Source: 13-2-20CM-66-19 sp963760225
Lineage (GTDB): Bacteria > Pseudomonadota > Gammaproteobacteria > Steroidobacterales > Steroidobacteraceae
Assembly: GCA_963760225.1 (NCBI GenBank)
Contig: CAVXCD010000003.1
Coordinates: 1,922,001 to 1,986,000 of the forward strand
Direction of reading: 5' to 3'
DNA: 64,000 nt
The translations under genes and the position numbers were made by a program. Below are positions 16,772 to 27,742 of the stretch, piece after piece. Within the stretch, counting starts at the first letter, position 1. Every line of letters begins with the position of its first letter. The notes under the pieces were generated by a model that did not search any database, was not told where the DNA came from, and saw only the letters and a list, made by a program, of their open reading frames with translations.

Positions 16772-18036
16772 TGCGCCGGCGCGAGTTGTTGAGCGCAGCG
16801 GTCTGCGCAGCGCTCGCCGCCGCTGCGCGTGCCAGAGTCGTCCTGGAGCCGGCCGCGCGCGCCCCCCGCGTTGTCATCGTCGGCGGCGGCTTTGCGGGAA
16901 GCTGTTGCGCGCTGCAGCTGCGCAGCCTCAACCCACACCTCGCGGTCACGCTGATCGACGGGGCCGATACCTACGTCACCTGTCCGATGAGCGATGGCGT
17001 CATGACCGGACAACGCGCGTTGGCTGCGATCACTGTGGGGCGCAACGGGCTTGCGCAGGCGGGCGTGCGCTTCGTGCCGGATGTCGCCACGGCCATCGAC
17101 CCGGCGCGGCGGCGCGTGCAACTGCGCAGCGGTGCAGCTCTTGACTACGACAAGGCGGTGGTGGCGCCCGGGATCCGCATGCTCTTCGGCACACCGGAGG
17201 GGTACGACGAGGCGGCGACGCTGCGCATGCCGCACGCGTGGCAGGCGGGCGCGCAGACGACCCTGCTGGCCGCGCAGCTGCGCGCCACCGCCGACGGCGA
17301 CACGCTGGCGATCAGCGTGCCGAGCGGGCTGATGCGCTGCCCGCCGGGCCCCTATGCACGCGCCGGCATGATGGCTGAGTGGCTGCTGCGGCACCGCAAG
17401 CGCAACAAGATCCTGATCTTCGACGGCAACAACCACTTTCCCCGCCAGGACGTATTCACCGCCGCCTGGAACAACCTTTATCCGGGCGTGATCGAGTGGC
17501 TTGCGCCCGGGGACGGCGGCAGTCTCACGCGCGTCGACGTGCGCACGCGCACGCTCTACAGCTCTAGCGGTGCGCACCGCGTTGCGCTTGCCAACATCAT
17601 CCCGCCGCAGGCAGCGGGCCAGCTGGCGGTGGATGCGGCGCTGGCATCCCCCCATGGCTGGTGCCCGGTCGACGCCCGCACCTTCGAGTCGCAGCTCGTC
17701 CCCCACATCCACGTCATCGGCGATGCGTGCATCGCCGGGGCCATGCCGAAAGCGGCCTCGGCCGCCGCCAGCCAGGCGCACCAGTGCGCTGCGGCCATCG
17801 CAGCCGCGCTCGGCGCAAGCACCATGCCGCAACCCGCTTTCGACAGTGTCTGCTACAGCCTGCTGGGGGAGCGCGCGGCGTTCGCCATCCGCGCCACCTT
17901 CGAGGTTGCAGACGGGCAGATACGCCAGGTCGCCGCGGTTGCGGATGCGCCCGAGGATCGCACCGTGAGCGCGCAGCACGCCCAGAAGGCCGAGGATTGG
18001 TACCAGCAGTTGCGCGCGGAATGCTTCGGCAGCTGA
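16771..18036 (+). CDS. Flavocytochrome c/sulfide dehydrogenase-type FAD protein (FccB/SoxF-like)
   Basis: ATG 16771 overlaps the previous stop and gives 421 residues beginning with a likely Tat signal (MRRRELLSAAVCAALAAAARA). The FAD fold is VVIVGGGFAGSCCALQL. Three FccB landmark cysteines are present: YVTCPMSDGV (position of the covalent FAD link), MRCPPGPYARAG and GWCPVDARTFES (redox disulfide pair). PHIHVIGDACIAGAMPKAASAA binds FAD. It likely passes electrons from a sulfur-type donor to a cytochrome, but no cytochrome c gene (CxxCH) is adjacent. The long upstream open frame is a shadow of the metallohydrolase gene. Confidence 0.87.
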   Translation: MRRRELLSAAVCAALAAAARARVVLEPAARAPRVVIVGGGFAGSCCALQLRSLNPHLAVTLIDGADTYVTCPMSDGVMTGQRALAAITVGRNGLAQAGVRFVPDVATAIDPARRRVQLRSGAALDYDKAVVAPGIRMLFGTPEGYDEAATLRMPHAWQAGAQTTLLAAQLRATADGDTLAISVPSGLMRCPPGPYARAGMMAEWLLRHRKRNKILIFDGNNHFPRQDVFTAAWNNLYPGVIEWLAPGDGGSLTRVDVRTRTLYSSSGAHRVALANIIPPQAAGQLAVDAALASPHGWCPVDARTFESQLVPHIHVIGDACIAGAMPKAASAAASQAHQCAAAIAAALGASTMPQPAFDSVCYSLLGERAAFAIRATFEVADGQIRQVAAVADAPEDRTVSAQHAQKAEDWYQQLRAECFGS

Positions 18037-18133
18037 GCCTTGGGCGCACGGCGGGATCACCGGACGGTGCGCCGCGCGCAGCGCTGCGTCAGAATGAACG
18101 CCGGCCCACCGATGGCCGTTCCCGGAGCATGCC

Positions 18134-18543
18134 ATGAGTGCGGAGCGACGCTACAGCGCGATGTGGCTGCAGGCCCTCGAGCTTGCGGAAGAAGCGGAAC
18201 GGCTGCAACGCAGCTTCCTGCGCTACCTGGGGCCCGGGGCCGAGGGCATCGGCTGGGAAGCGCCAGTCGACATCCATGAGACCCCCGACGGGTTGACGCT
18301 GCTGTTCGCACTGCCGGGCGTCGCGCCCGAGGACATCGACGTGCAACTCGATGCCGACGGTCTCACCGTGCGCGGCGTTCGGCCGCCGAACCTCGGCGCA
18401 CGTAATGGGGTGGTCCGGCGCCTGGAGATCCCCCACGGCCGCTTCGTGCGTCGGCTGTCACTGCCGGGAGACGCGGTGCAGCTCGCCGATTCGCATTACC
18501 TCAACGGCTGCCTGCAGGTTCGCCTGGTGTGGATGAAGCCGCG

Positions 18544-18547
<4 letters not shown>
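18134..18547 (+). CDS. Hsp20/alpha-crystallin small heat-shock protein
   Basis: The 137-residue protein has an alpha-crystallin domain from about residue 37: WEAPVDIHETPDGLTLLFALPGVAPEDIDVQLDADGLTVRGVR, then RRLEIPHGRFVRRLSLPGDAVQ and LNGCLQVRL. The usual IxI tail is reduced to VRLVWMKPR. It would hold unfolding proteins as an ATP-independent chaperone. Its stop overlaps the lon start (ATGA), so chaperone and protease are translationally coupled. No sigma32 promoter was identified with confidence. Confidence 0.88.
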
Positions 18548-21036
<2,489 letters not shown>

Positions 21037-21118
21037 CAGAAGGAACACGCAGCAAGCGGAGCACTCAAAAGCGTTGACGGACTTTCGCGCGTCACTTACC
21101 GTCGCATGAGGCGCCCAC

Positions 21119-21637
21119 ATGAATTTCCTGCACCTGTCAGCACACGCTCCCTCTGCCCGACCCCTGCGGCCGGCGACACTCGTTCCCACCGTGAAGCCCG
21201 GCGACACCGCGGTCAACGTGATGACGGACTTTGCGCACGAGCACCCGATCACGGTCAACGAAGAGCGCCCTATCGAAGATGCGCTCAAGGACATGATCCG
21301 CTTCGGCGTGCGTGCGCTGCTCGTCTGCCGCGGCGACACGGTCACCGGACTGATCACTTCCTACGACATCCAGGGCGAGCGGCCCATGAAGTTCCTGCAG
21401 AGCTCCACCTACACGCGCCATGACGAGCTCCTCGTGGGCCACGTCATGACTGCGTGGGAGCAGGTACCGGTGATCGACTGGGAGGAGCTTGCCGAAGCCA
21501 CCGTGAGCGATGTGCTCGCCCTGTTCCGCGAAACCGACGTCACCCACCTGCTGGTGATGCAGCGGGCCGTCGGCGGCTCCTCGCTGGTGCGCGGCCTCAT
21601 CTCCAGGACGCGGCTCGCGCGTCAACTCGGCGGCTAA
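21119..21637 (+). CDS. CBS-domain-pair protein
   Basis: The 172-residue protein contains two CBS motifs with no fused enzyme: VMTDFAHEHPITVNEERPIEDALKDMIRFGVRALLVC...VTGLITSYDIQGERP, then VGHVMTAWEQVPVIDWEELAEATVSDVLALFRETDVTHLLVM. CBS pairs usually bind adenosine nucleotides and sense energy state. It lies 82 bp after lon on the same strand and may be co-expressed. The partner protein is unknown. Confidence 0.85.
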   Translation: MNFLHLSAHAPSARPLRPATLVPTVKPGDTAVNVMTDFAHEHPITVNEERPIEDALKDMIRFGVRALLVCRGDTVTGLITSYDIQGERPMKFLQSSTYTRHDELLVGHVMTAWEQVPVIDWEELAEATVSDVLALFRETDVTHLLVMQRAVGGSSLVRGLISRTRLARQLGG

Positions 21638-21651
21638 ACCGCCGCCGGGAA

Positions 21652-22335
21652 TCAGGCGCCAAGCAGCGCCGGCAGCTCCGCGAGCGAGGTGACCTCGTGA
21701 TCCGGGCGACCGGGAAGCCGTTCGGGGCGCTGCCCGTAGCGATTGCACCACACCACCCGCATGCCGAATGCGGATGCCGCGCAGGCATCCCAGGCGTTGG
21801 CTGACTGGAACGAGATCGCCTGGCGGTCGACCCCCAGCCGCGCAACCGCCAGCTGGTAGACGTGCGGATGTGGCTTGTAGACGCCGACTTCCTCGACCGA
21901 GAGGATCGCCTCGAACATCGCGCCGATCTTCGCGCGGGCGACCGCGGCGCGCAGCATGTCGGGGGATCCGTTGGAGAGGACCGCCAGCCTGAAGTCCGCG
22001 GCCTTCAGGCGCTGCAGCACCGCGGGGACTTCCGGGAAAACATCGAGGGTGAGATACAGGCTCATCAGGCGCTCGCGCAATCCAGCAGGCCCGATGCCGA
22101 GCGTCTCGAGCGCGAAATCGAGCGCATCGCCCGTCACCTGCCAGAAGTCTGCGTGCCGCCCCTGGGCTGCACGCAGCCAGGTGTACTGCAGCTGCTTGTC
22201 ACGCCACAGGGATGCGAGTGGCCCGAAGCGCTCGCCGAGCGTGTCGCGGCAGGCGGCCGCAGCCGAGGCATGATCGAACAGCGTGCCGTAAGCATCGAAC
22301 ACACAGGCGCGGATGCCTGTCAGGGGCGCGGCCAT
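21652..22335 (-). CDS. Haloacid dehalogenase, type II (HAD superfamily)
   Basis: The frame is open from 22419, but ATG 22335 directly precedes the HAD motif I (ACVFDAYGTLFD, nucleophile Asp) and gives 227 residues, the usual size for L-2-haloacid dehalogenases. Other landmarks are VLSNGSPDML (motif II Ser), VGVYKPHPHVYQLA (Lys of motif III, Tyr) and FQSANAWDACAASAFG (motif IV region, Ser/Asn/Asp). These fit enzymes that hydrolyse L-2-haloalkanoic acids to D-2-hydroxy acids. Natural substrate and activity are inferred only. Confidence 0.86.
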   Translation of the reverse strand: MAAPLTGIRACVFDAYGTLFDHASAAAACRDTLGERFGPLASLWRDKQLQYTWLRAAQGRHADFWQVTGDALDFALETLGIGPAGLRERLMSLYLTLDVFPEVPAVLQRLKAADFRLAVLSNGSPDMLRAAVARAKIGAMFEAILSVEEVGVYKPHPHVYQLAVARLGVDRQAISFQSANAWDACAASAFGMRVVWCNRYGQRPERLPGRPDHEVTSLAELPALLGA

Positions 22336-22378
22336 CGCAACTCGCTCCGCCAGGACAGCCGGGCGCCCGGCGTGATCT

Positions 22379-23539
22379 TCAGAAGAACGCGATCGACTGC
22401 GGGGCGGCCTTGAATACACCGATGCATTGTCCCGCCGTCCGAGTCACCAGCCAGTTGTGCCCGATGAATGTCTGCTGCACCGCCCGCTCGCCGGGCGGCA
22501 GATGCCGATAATGTATCGGCTCGCCGTGAAAGCTCAACCAGTAGATCTCCAGCGGCTCTGCGCTGCGATTGACGAACGTGACCCCTATGCGGTCTTTCGA
22601 CGGCGGGGACGCGTAGTTCGACGGGTTGTCGCATAAGCGGGCCGACGCAAGCTCGTCGCAACTCCTGACGTTCGACGCCGAGCCGATCGCGCAGGCGATC
22701 TGGTAGCCCGCCGGTCCATCGACCGGTGCGGCGGCCTGTGCCGGCACGGTCCTGACAGCCGGCGTGAGCGCAGCGGACTGGTCCGCGACCGCGCAGCGGG
22801 TCACCGTCCAGTCGGTGACCATCCCCGCCGCCGCAAAGCAGCGTCCCACGGCCGAGTCGGGTCCGACGGGATCGCCGCCGCGCGCGCTGCTGAGAAAACG
22901 CTGCAGTACGCTGTCCGCGCACAGCCCGGATGGGTCCGGGCGCTGCTGACGTTGCATCAGACTGCTCAGGTTCGAGCGCACCATGAAGCTCGCGTGGGGC
23001 GACTGGCACCTGACCACCAGCCCATCGGGATTCGCCTGGGCCGCGGAACGCTCGGCGCGAGCGAGGTCCTGTTCAGCCGCAATGCGAGCCTTCAGGGCGT
23101 GCAGCAGCTCCGGAACGCTGGGCGCCGAGCTGGGCAGCCAGGGAATTTCGCGCGAGTCGACCGCCAGAGCTGCGCCGGTGACGCGATATTGATGAGGGAA
23201 CCGTCCGCCGGGTGAGCACTGCAGGTCCGGCGACAGGCCGCAGATCGGCAACGACCCCAGGTTGGTAATACCGGCGCAGTTCTCCTCCACCTGGATGCTG
23301 AGCATCCCGGACTCATCGAGCCGGTAGCTGCCGCGCCCGGTAAAGACACAGGCGCCGCCCTTACCGCCCGGCGCCGTCAAGGTCACACCGGTCGGCCTGC
23401 CAACGAGCGCACTCACCGCAGCTTCGCTTTCCGCACCTGCGGCGGTGTGCAGCAGCTCAGCGGCAAGCGCCGCGGCGGGCGTGCCTGTGAGGAGCAGCCA
23501 CACGCAAGCGGGGCTCATCGATGCACGAGGTCGTTTCAT
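22379..23539 (-). CDS. Exported protein with a C-terminal VHL beta-like domain
   Basis: The ORF extends to 23761, but ATG 23539 begins a signal peptide (MKRPRASMSPACVWLLLTG, TPAAALAAE), giving 386 residues. The middle contains several cysteine pairs and an Ala/Glu/Arg-rich helix. The last about 70 residues (IGVTFVNRSAEPLEIYWLSF, HGEPIHYRHLPPGER, IGHNWLVTRTAGQCIGVFKA) closely follow the fold of the human von Hippel-Lindau beta domain (FCNRS, W-L-F-GEP, LPPG, H-W-F). Bacterial VHL-beta proteins exist but are functionally obscure. The start lies 221 bp from the divergent MDR gene. Confidence 0.75.
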   Translation of the reverse strand: MKRPRASMSPACVWLLLTGTPAAALAAELLHTAAGAESEAAVSALVGRPTGVTLTAPGGKGGACVFTGRGSYRLDESGMLSIQVEENCAGITNLGSLPICGLSPDLQCSPGGRFPHQYRVTGAALAVDSREIPWLPSSAPSVPELLHALKARIAAEQDLARAERSAAQANPDGLVVRCQSPHASFMVRSNLSSLMQRQQRPDPSGLCADSVLQRFLSSARGGDPVGPDSAVGRCFAAAGMVTDWTVTRCAVADQSAALTPAVRTVPAQAAAPVDGPAGYQIACAIGSASNVRSCDELASARLCDNPSNYASPPSKDRIGVTFVNRSAEPLEIYWLSFHGEPIHYRHLPPGERAVQQTFIGHNWLVTRTAGQCIGVFKAAPQSIAFF

Positions 23540-23759
23540 GCGCGGACTACAGCAGTTTTCCGTCTGCCGCGCCAACAACGGCCGCCACAAACCGTGACGC
23601 CAGTTGGGAAACGAGTCACCGCTCGCGTGCCGGCGGGCCTGTCGGGATTGCCGTCGGGCGCCGCGCAGCGAGTGGGTTCCGCGCTCAAGCGAATCCGGCC
23701 ATCCCGCGGCCTGCGGTACACTCGTGAGCATGGAGCGTCGCGGGGGCGCCGGGGGATCC

Positions 23760-24866
23760 ATGAAGCTACGCTACAAAATCCTCAGCATTCTCGTCCTGAT
23801 CGTGGCAGCGGGAGTGGTCACAGTGGCGCTCCTCATGAGCCACACCACCCCCTGCGGCCCGGATGCGACACCTCCTGCCGGCGCCACCCTGATGAAGGGC
23901 ATCGTGCATCGCTGTTACGGCTCACCCGATGTCGTCAGGTATGAGGACCTCGCCAAGCCCACTCCTTTAGATAACGAGATGCTGGTCAAGGTGCACGCGG
24001 CCTCCGTCAACCCGCTCGACTGGCACTACCTGGAGGGCAAGCCGTACCTGGTGCGCATCGACGGCGGCTTCGGCAAACCCCAGAACCCGCGCCTCGGCGT
24101 CGACTTTGCCGGCACCGTCGAGGCGGTCGGCAGCAAGGTCACGCGCTTCAAGGCGGGTGACGAGGTGTTCGGTGGAAGATTCGGGTCGTTCGCCGACTAC
24201 GTCGCGGTCCGCGAGGATCGCGCCGTCGCGCTGAAACCTGCCAACATGACATTCGAGCAAGCCGCTGCCGTGCCCATCGCAGCCGTTACCGCCCTGCAGG
24301 CGCTGCGTAACGTAGGACATGTGCAGGCCGGACAGAAGGTCCTGATCAACGGCGCCTCGGGCGGTGTCGGCACGTTCGCCGTGCAGATCGCGAAATCGTT
24401 CGGCGCGGACGTGACCGGGGTATGCAGTACGCACAACGTCGCGCTGGTGCGCTCGATCGGCGCCGATCACGTCATCGACTACACCCGCGAGGATTTCACC
24501 GCGGGGACAGAGCGCTACGACCTGATCGTGGACAACGTCGGGACTCATTCAGTGTCGGACTACCGGCGCGTCCTCAATCCCAACGGCATCTACGTCATGA
24601 TCGGCTCGACGGCTCCCGGCAATTGGTTCGGGTGGCTGGCGGGGCCGATCGAGGGCATGGTCATGTCGAAGTTCGTGAGCCAGAAGTTCGCCATGATGCT
24701 GGCGGATCTGAACAAGGATGATCTGGCAACCCTCGCCGCTCTCATGCAGTCCGGCAAGCTGACACCGGTCATCGACAGGCGTTACAAGTTGAGCGAGGCC
24801 TCCGAGGCACTGCGGTACCTGGAAGCCGGGCACGCCAAAGGGAAGGTCGTGCTGAGTGTTGAGTAG
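23760..24866 (+). CDS. Membrane-anchored MDR-family NAD(P)H:quinone reductase-like protein
   Basis: ATG 23760 (after a GGGGGA run) starts a 368-residue protein with an N-terminal membrane anchor (ILSILVLIVAAGVVTVALLM) and a medium-chain dehydrogenase/reductase core: MKGIVHRCYGSPDVVRYEDLAKPTP, VHAASVNPLDWHYLEG, LGVDFAGTVEAVGSKVTRFKAGDEVFG, and the nucleotide-binding NGASGGVGTFAVQIAKSFGADV. It lacks the catalytic zinc cysteine of alcohol dehydrogenases, so a quinone-oxidoreductase or enoyl-reductase role fits better. The membrane anchor is unusual for this cytoplasmic family. Confidence 0.85.
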   Translation: MKLRYKILSILVLIVAAGVVTVALLMSHTTPCGPDATPPAGATLMKGIVHRCYGSPDVVRYEDLAKPTPLDNEMLVKVHAASVNPLDWHYLEGKPYLVRIDGGFGKPQNPRLGVDFAGTVEAVGSKVTRFKAGDEVFGGRFGSFADYVAVREDRAVALKPANMTFEQAAAVPIAAVTALQALRNVGHVQAGQKVLINGASGGVGTFAVQIAKSFGADVTGVCSTHNVALVRSIGADHVIDYTREDFTAGTERYDLIVDNVGTHSVSDYRRVLNPNGIYVMIGSTAPGNWFGWLAGPIEGMVMSKFVSQKFAMMLADLNKDDLATLAALMQSGKLTPVIDRRYKLSEASEALRYLEAGHAKGKVVLSVE

Positions 24867-24908
24867 GCGGACGCGAGCTCGCGGGGCCGGTCATGAATGA
24901 AAGCCATT

Positions 24909-25328
24909 TCACGTGCGCAATTCACCTCGCGGGCCGGCGAGGTATTCCTCGTCGGTGACATGCTGCAGCCACTCGACGACCTTGCCGTTGAGTGCCTCCT
25001 GGATCGCGATGTGGGTCATCCCCGTGGTGGGCGTCGCCCCATGCCAGTGCCGGCGATTCGGCGGACACCAGATCACATCGCCCGGGCGGATCTCGAAGAT
25101 CGGCCCACCCTCGCACTGCGTCCATCCACAGCCGGCGGTGACGATGAGCGTCTGGCCGAGCGGATGGCTGTGCCACGCGGTGCGTGCGCCTGGCTCAAAG
25201 GTGACGCTGGCGCACGCGACCCGGGCCGGCTCCGGCGCGCTGTTCAGCGGATCAATCCGCACGGTTCCGGTGAAGTATTCTGCGGGTCCCTTCTGGGAAG
25301 GTTGTGACCCGGCGCGCTTGAGTTCCAT
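24909..25328 (-). CDS. Small cupin protein
   Basis: ATG 25328 gives a 139-residue single-domain cupin. The longer upstream frame is non-coding in character. The metal motif is TAWHSHPLGQTLIVTAG (His, His, Gln) followed by RPGDVIWCPPNRRHWHGATPTT (His). The sequence resembles the (R)-mandelonitrile lyase/carboxymuconolactone-associated cupins, which bind manganese. The reaction is unknown. It is divergent from the membrane protein at 25383 with about 55 bp between them. Confidence 0.82.
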   Translation of the reverse strand: MELKRAGSQPSQKGPAEYFTGTVRIDPLNSAPEPARVACASVTFEPGARTAWHSHPLGQTLIVTAGCGWTQCEGGPIFEIRPGDVIWCPPNRRHWHGATPTTGMTHIAIQEALNGKVVEWLQHVTDEEYLAGPRGELRT

Positions 25329-25382
25329 GGGGGTTACCTCGCTGCCTGGAAGGATGTCTGCGAACGTCTCAGCCAGCGACCC

Positions 25383-26345
25383 TTGGCGGACGGGCCGAGC
25401 TATTCGTCGGAGCAGCCGGATTTGAACACGGGACCCCTTGCAATCGGTATCGCGGTCGCACTGATACTCGTTGCCGGGCCGCTGTCGCTCGGTGTGATCG
25501 GACTGGTGCAGGCGCGGCGTATGTCTGCAACCGCTGTACCTCAACCAGCCCCACCGTGGAACTGGACGCTGACGATCAACTCGGCGCTCCTCTATGCCCT
25601 CGCCTTCAACTTGACCTTCTTCATTCAGGAGCTGTTCCTGGTGCTGCCCAAGGCGCTCACTCCCGGCCTGCGCCCTACTCTCTTCCACAACAATCACACC
25701 TGGCAAGGCGACAACCCGCTCGCCAGCCTGCTGCAAGGCAACGGCGCGCTGGCGATCTTCCTCAGTGGCCTCCTCTGCGCTCTGCTTCTGCGACGCCGGT
25801 CTGACCGTTCGATCACGGTCCGGCTGTTTCTGATCTGGATGAGCTACAACGGAATCTTTCAGTCACTCCCACAAGTCGTCGTCGGAGCGATCAATCCCCG
25901 CAACGACGTCGGTATGGCCATGACCTACCTCGGCCTCACCGCAACGGCCAGGACGCTGGCGGGCCTCGTGGCACTCGCGGCAATGCCGGCGGCGGCGCTG
26001 TGGCTCGCGCGTCCGCTGCTCAACCTCGCCGAAAACCCGGTCAGTGTCGCCAGCACCCGGGCGCGGACCCGCTTCGTCTTTCGGGCTGCGACGCTGCCCG
26101 CTCTGGGCGCGATCCTGCTGATCATCCCCTTTCGGATACCGCGCGAGTTCGTCGAGGTGGTCGTGGTGCCGGCGGTCGTGACCGCAACCGGGGTCGCCTG
26201 GCTGCAGGCCGGGGCATGGCGTGTCAGTGGCCTGAAGCCCTCAGGCGGGACGGGCTCCAGATCGATTGCCTATCCGCTCGGGGCTCTTCTGATCCTTCTG
26301 ATCGTATTTCAGCTGATCCTGAGACCCGGCATTCGCTTCTATTGA
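25383..26345 (+). CDS. Hypothetical integral membrane protein
   Basis: The protein has up to 320 residues, and the upstream-most start is TTG 25383. The true start may be later, for example TTG 25422 just before the first membrane segment. About six to eight hydrophobic segments are seen (PLAIGIAVALILVAGPLSLGVIG, ALLYALAFNLTFFIQELFLVLP, GALAIFLSGLLCALLL, LGAILLIIPF, IAYPLGALLILLIVFQLIL). An NHTWQGDNP segment follows the second. I do not recognise the family. The gene overlaps the 3' end of the convergent gene by 7 bp. Confidence 0.65.
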   Translation: MADGPSYSSEQPDLNTGPLAIGIAVALILVAGPLSLGVIGLVQARRMSATAVPQPAPPWNWTLTINSALLYALAFNLTFFIQELFLVLPKALTPGLRPTLFHNNHTWQGDNPLASLLQGNGALAIFLSGLLCALLLRRRSDRSITVRLFLIWMSYNGIFQSLPQVVVGAINPRNDVGMAMTYLGLTATARTLAGLVALAAMPAAALWLARPLLNLAENPVSVASTRARTRFVFRAATLPALGAILLIIPFRIPREFVEVVVVPAVVTATGVAWLQAGAWRVSGLKPSGGTGSRSIAYPLGALLILLIVFQLILRPGIRFY

Positions 26346-27742
26346 AGCGCGAGCGTGTCACGTCGCCAGGCAACGTCCTGCCAACGGCCAAAGTCGCGCA
26401 GCAGATCGGGCGTGCTGGCCTGCCGTACCAGGGCGAGATCCTCCAGCCGCAGCTCCTCGAAGCTGCGGTGAAATCGTCCGCGCGCCTTGACGTCGCGGGC
26501 TATCAGGAGGCGGCCGGTGCCGGGCACGAAGCCCGCGAACTCGACGTACCCCTCTTCGGGATCCTCCAGGCAGGGTGACAGCACGTCGATCCGCCAGCCA
26601 CTCACGCCTGCATGAAATACCCACAGCTCGCGCCAGCTCTCCAGCGGCTGCACCGCAAGCACCAGACCCCGACCGGGCGCAAGCGACTGTGCCGAGGCCA
26701 TCCACACGATCCCGTACGTGCACCGTCGCACCAGCGGCGCGTCGTGCCGACCCGGCGCTTCCTCTAGCGCCACACACGTCTGGCCCGGATCGCCCGCGGC
26801 TGCGGTGAGGATCAGTGGTCCCGCCGCTGCCGCGGGCGGTAGCGCAGCCCAACGGATCGCGCCTACCCGTATCAGCGCATCCTGGTACTCGGCGCGACGG
26901 TCATCTCCGAGGTCGTCCGCATGCACGGCCAGAAGCTCGGCGAGCGCAAGCTGCGCTGCCACCTGGGGCGGCTCGCGGCGTCGCGCCCGCTCAAAGGCGA
27001 TCGACGCCCAGACCGTGGCGCGCCGCAGGTGCAGGCGGCTTCGCGTGAACGCGCTCAGATCCTGCTCCCCGACACCCTCGAGGAGTCTGCGCCGCTCATC
27101 GTCGAGGGAGGCGCGCAGCACGGGACCTGAGTCCGGGTCGATGCAATCCGAGCGCGTGAGGCCCAGCACCGCGTGCGCGCGCTGTTCGGGACTGGCGCCG
27201 GGCACGCTAAGCACACGCCGGTACAGCTCGCCGTCGTAGCACAACTGCATGCGGCCGTCGCGCTCAAAGGTGCGCATGTGAATGCCGAACTGCGCCACCA
27301 CTTCCAGGTGCGCGGCCACGTCGGCGCGGGCGTAGCTACGGCCTGACGCCGAGTCGGCCAGTCGCTCGGCCATGCGGGCAATGTCATCGAAGGCGTCCGC
27401 GCTGAGCGCTCGCGGCGGCACCGCCTTCAGGTACGCGGCGCCGTAGCTGATTCCCAGCGCCTCGGATCCAGTCTGGTCGCGCAGAAATCGCAGCACCGCG
27501 AGCAGCCCGGGCGCATCGGCCTCGGTGAGGCTGACCGGATGGACCGCCTCGTCTGGCACGTAACCGCCGCGCTCGCGGCGATAGTCGTAGACCTTGAAAT
27601 ATCCGGCGCGCTCGCCGCGCACCTCGAGCACATCACCCTGCCAGAGCGCCACCAGCTCCGGGGCGGCGGCGCGCGGCGCCGCGCGCAGCGCGGCGTGATC
27701 CTGCACCACGATGGCAAGTGTCGCCGTGAGGGCGAGGATCAC
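26339..27742 (-). CDS. Hypothetical protein with N-terminal SH3-like domain
   Basis: The 467-residue protein starts at GTG 27742, which overlaps the stop of the SPFH gene (GTGA), so translation is probably coupled. The N terminus has a weak export segment (MILALTATLAIVVQDHAALR) and an SH3-like segment (LVALWQGDVLEVRGERAGYFKVYDYRRERGGYVPDEAV). The rest is helical and Ala/Arg-rich with no motif I recognise. A C-terminal beta-rich part contains LAPGRGLVLAVQPLESWRELWVFHAGVSGWRIDVLSPC. The coupling suggests work with the SPFH protein in the envelope. Confidence 0.65.
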   Translation of the reverse strand: MILALTATLAIVVQDHAALRAAPRAAAPELVALWQGDVLEVRGERAGYFKVYDYRRERGGYVPDEAVHPVSLTEADAPGLLAVLRFLRDQTGSEALGISYGAAYLKAVPPRALSADAFDDIARMAERLADSASGRSYARADVAAHLEVVAQFGIHMRTFERDGRMQLCYDGELYRRVLSVPGASPEQRAHAVLGLTRSDCIDPDSGPVLRASLDDERRRLLEGVGEQDLSAFTRSRLHLRRATVWASIAFERARRREPPQVAAQLALAELLAVHADDLGDDRRAEYQDALIRVGAIRWAALPPAAAAGPLILTAAAGDPGQTCVALEEAPGRHDAPLVRRCTYGIVWMASAQSLAPGRGLVLAVQPLESWRELWVFHAGVSGWRIDVLSPCLEDPEEGYVEFAGFVPGTGRLLIARDVKARGRFHRSFEELRLEDLALVRQASTPDLLRDFGRWQDVAWRRDTLALQ

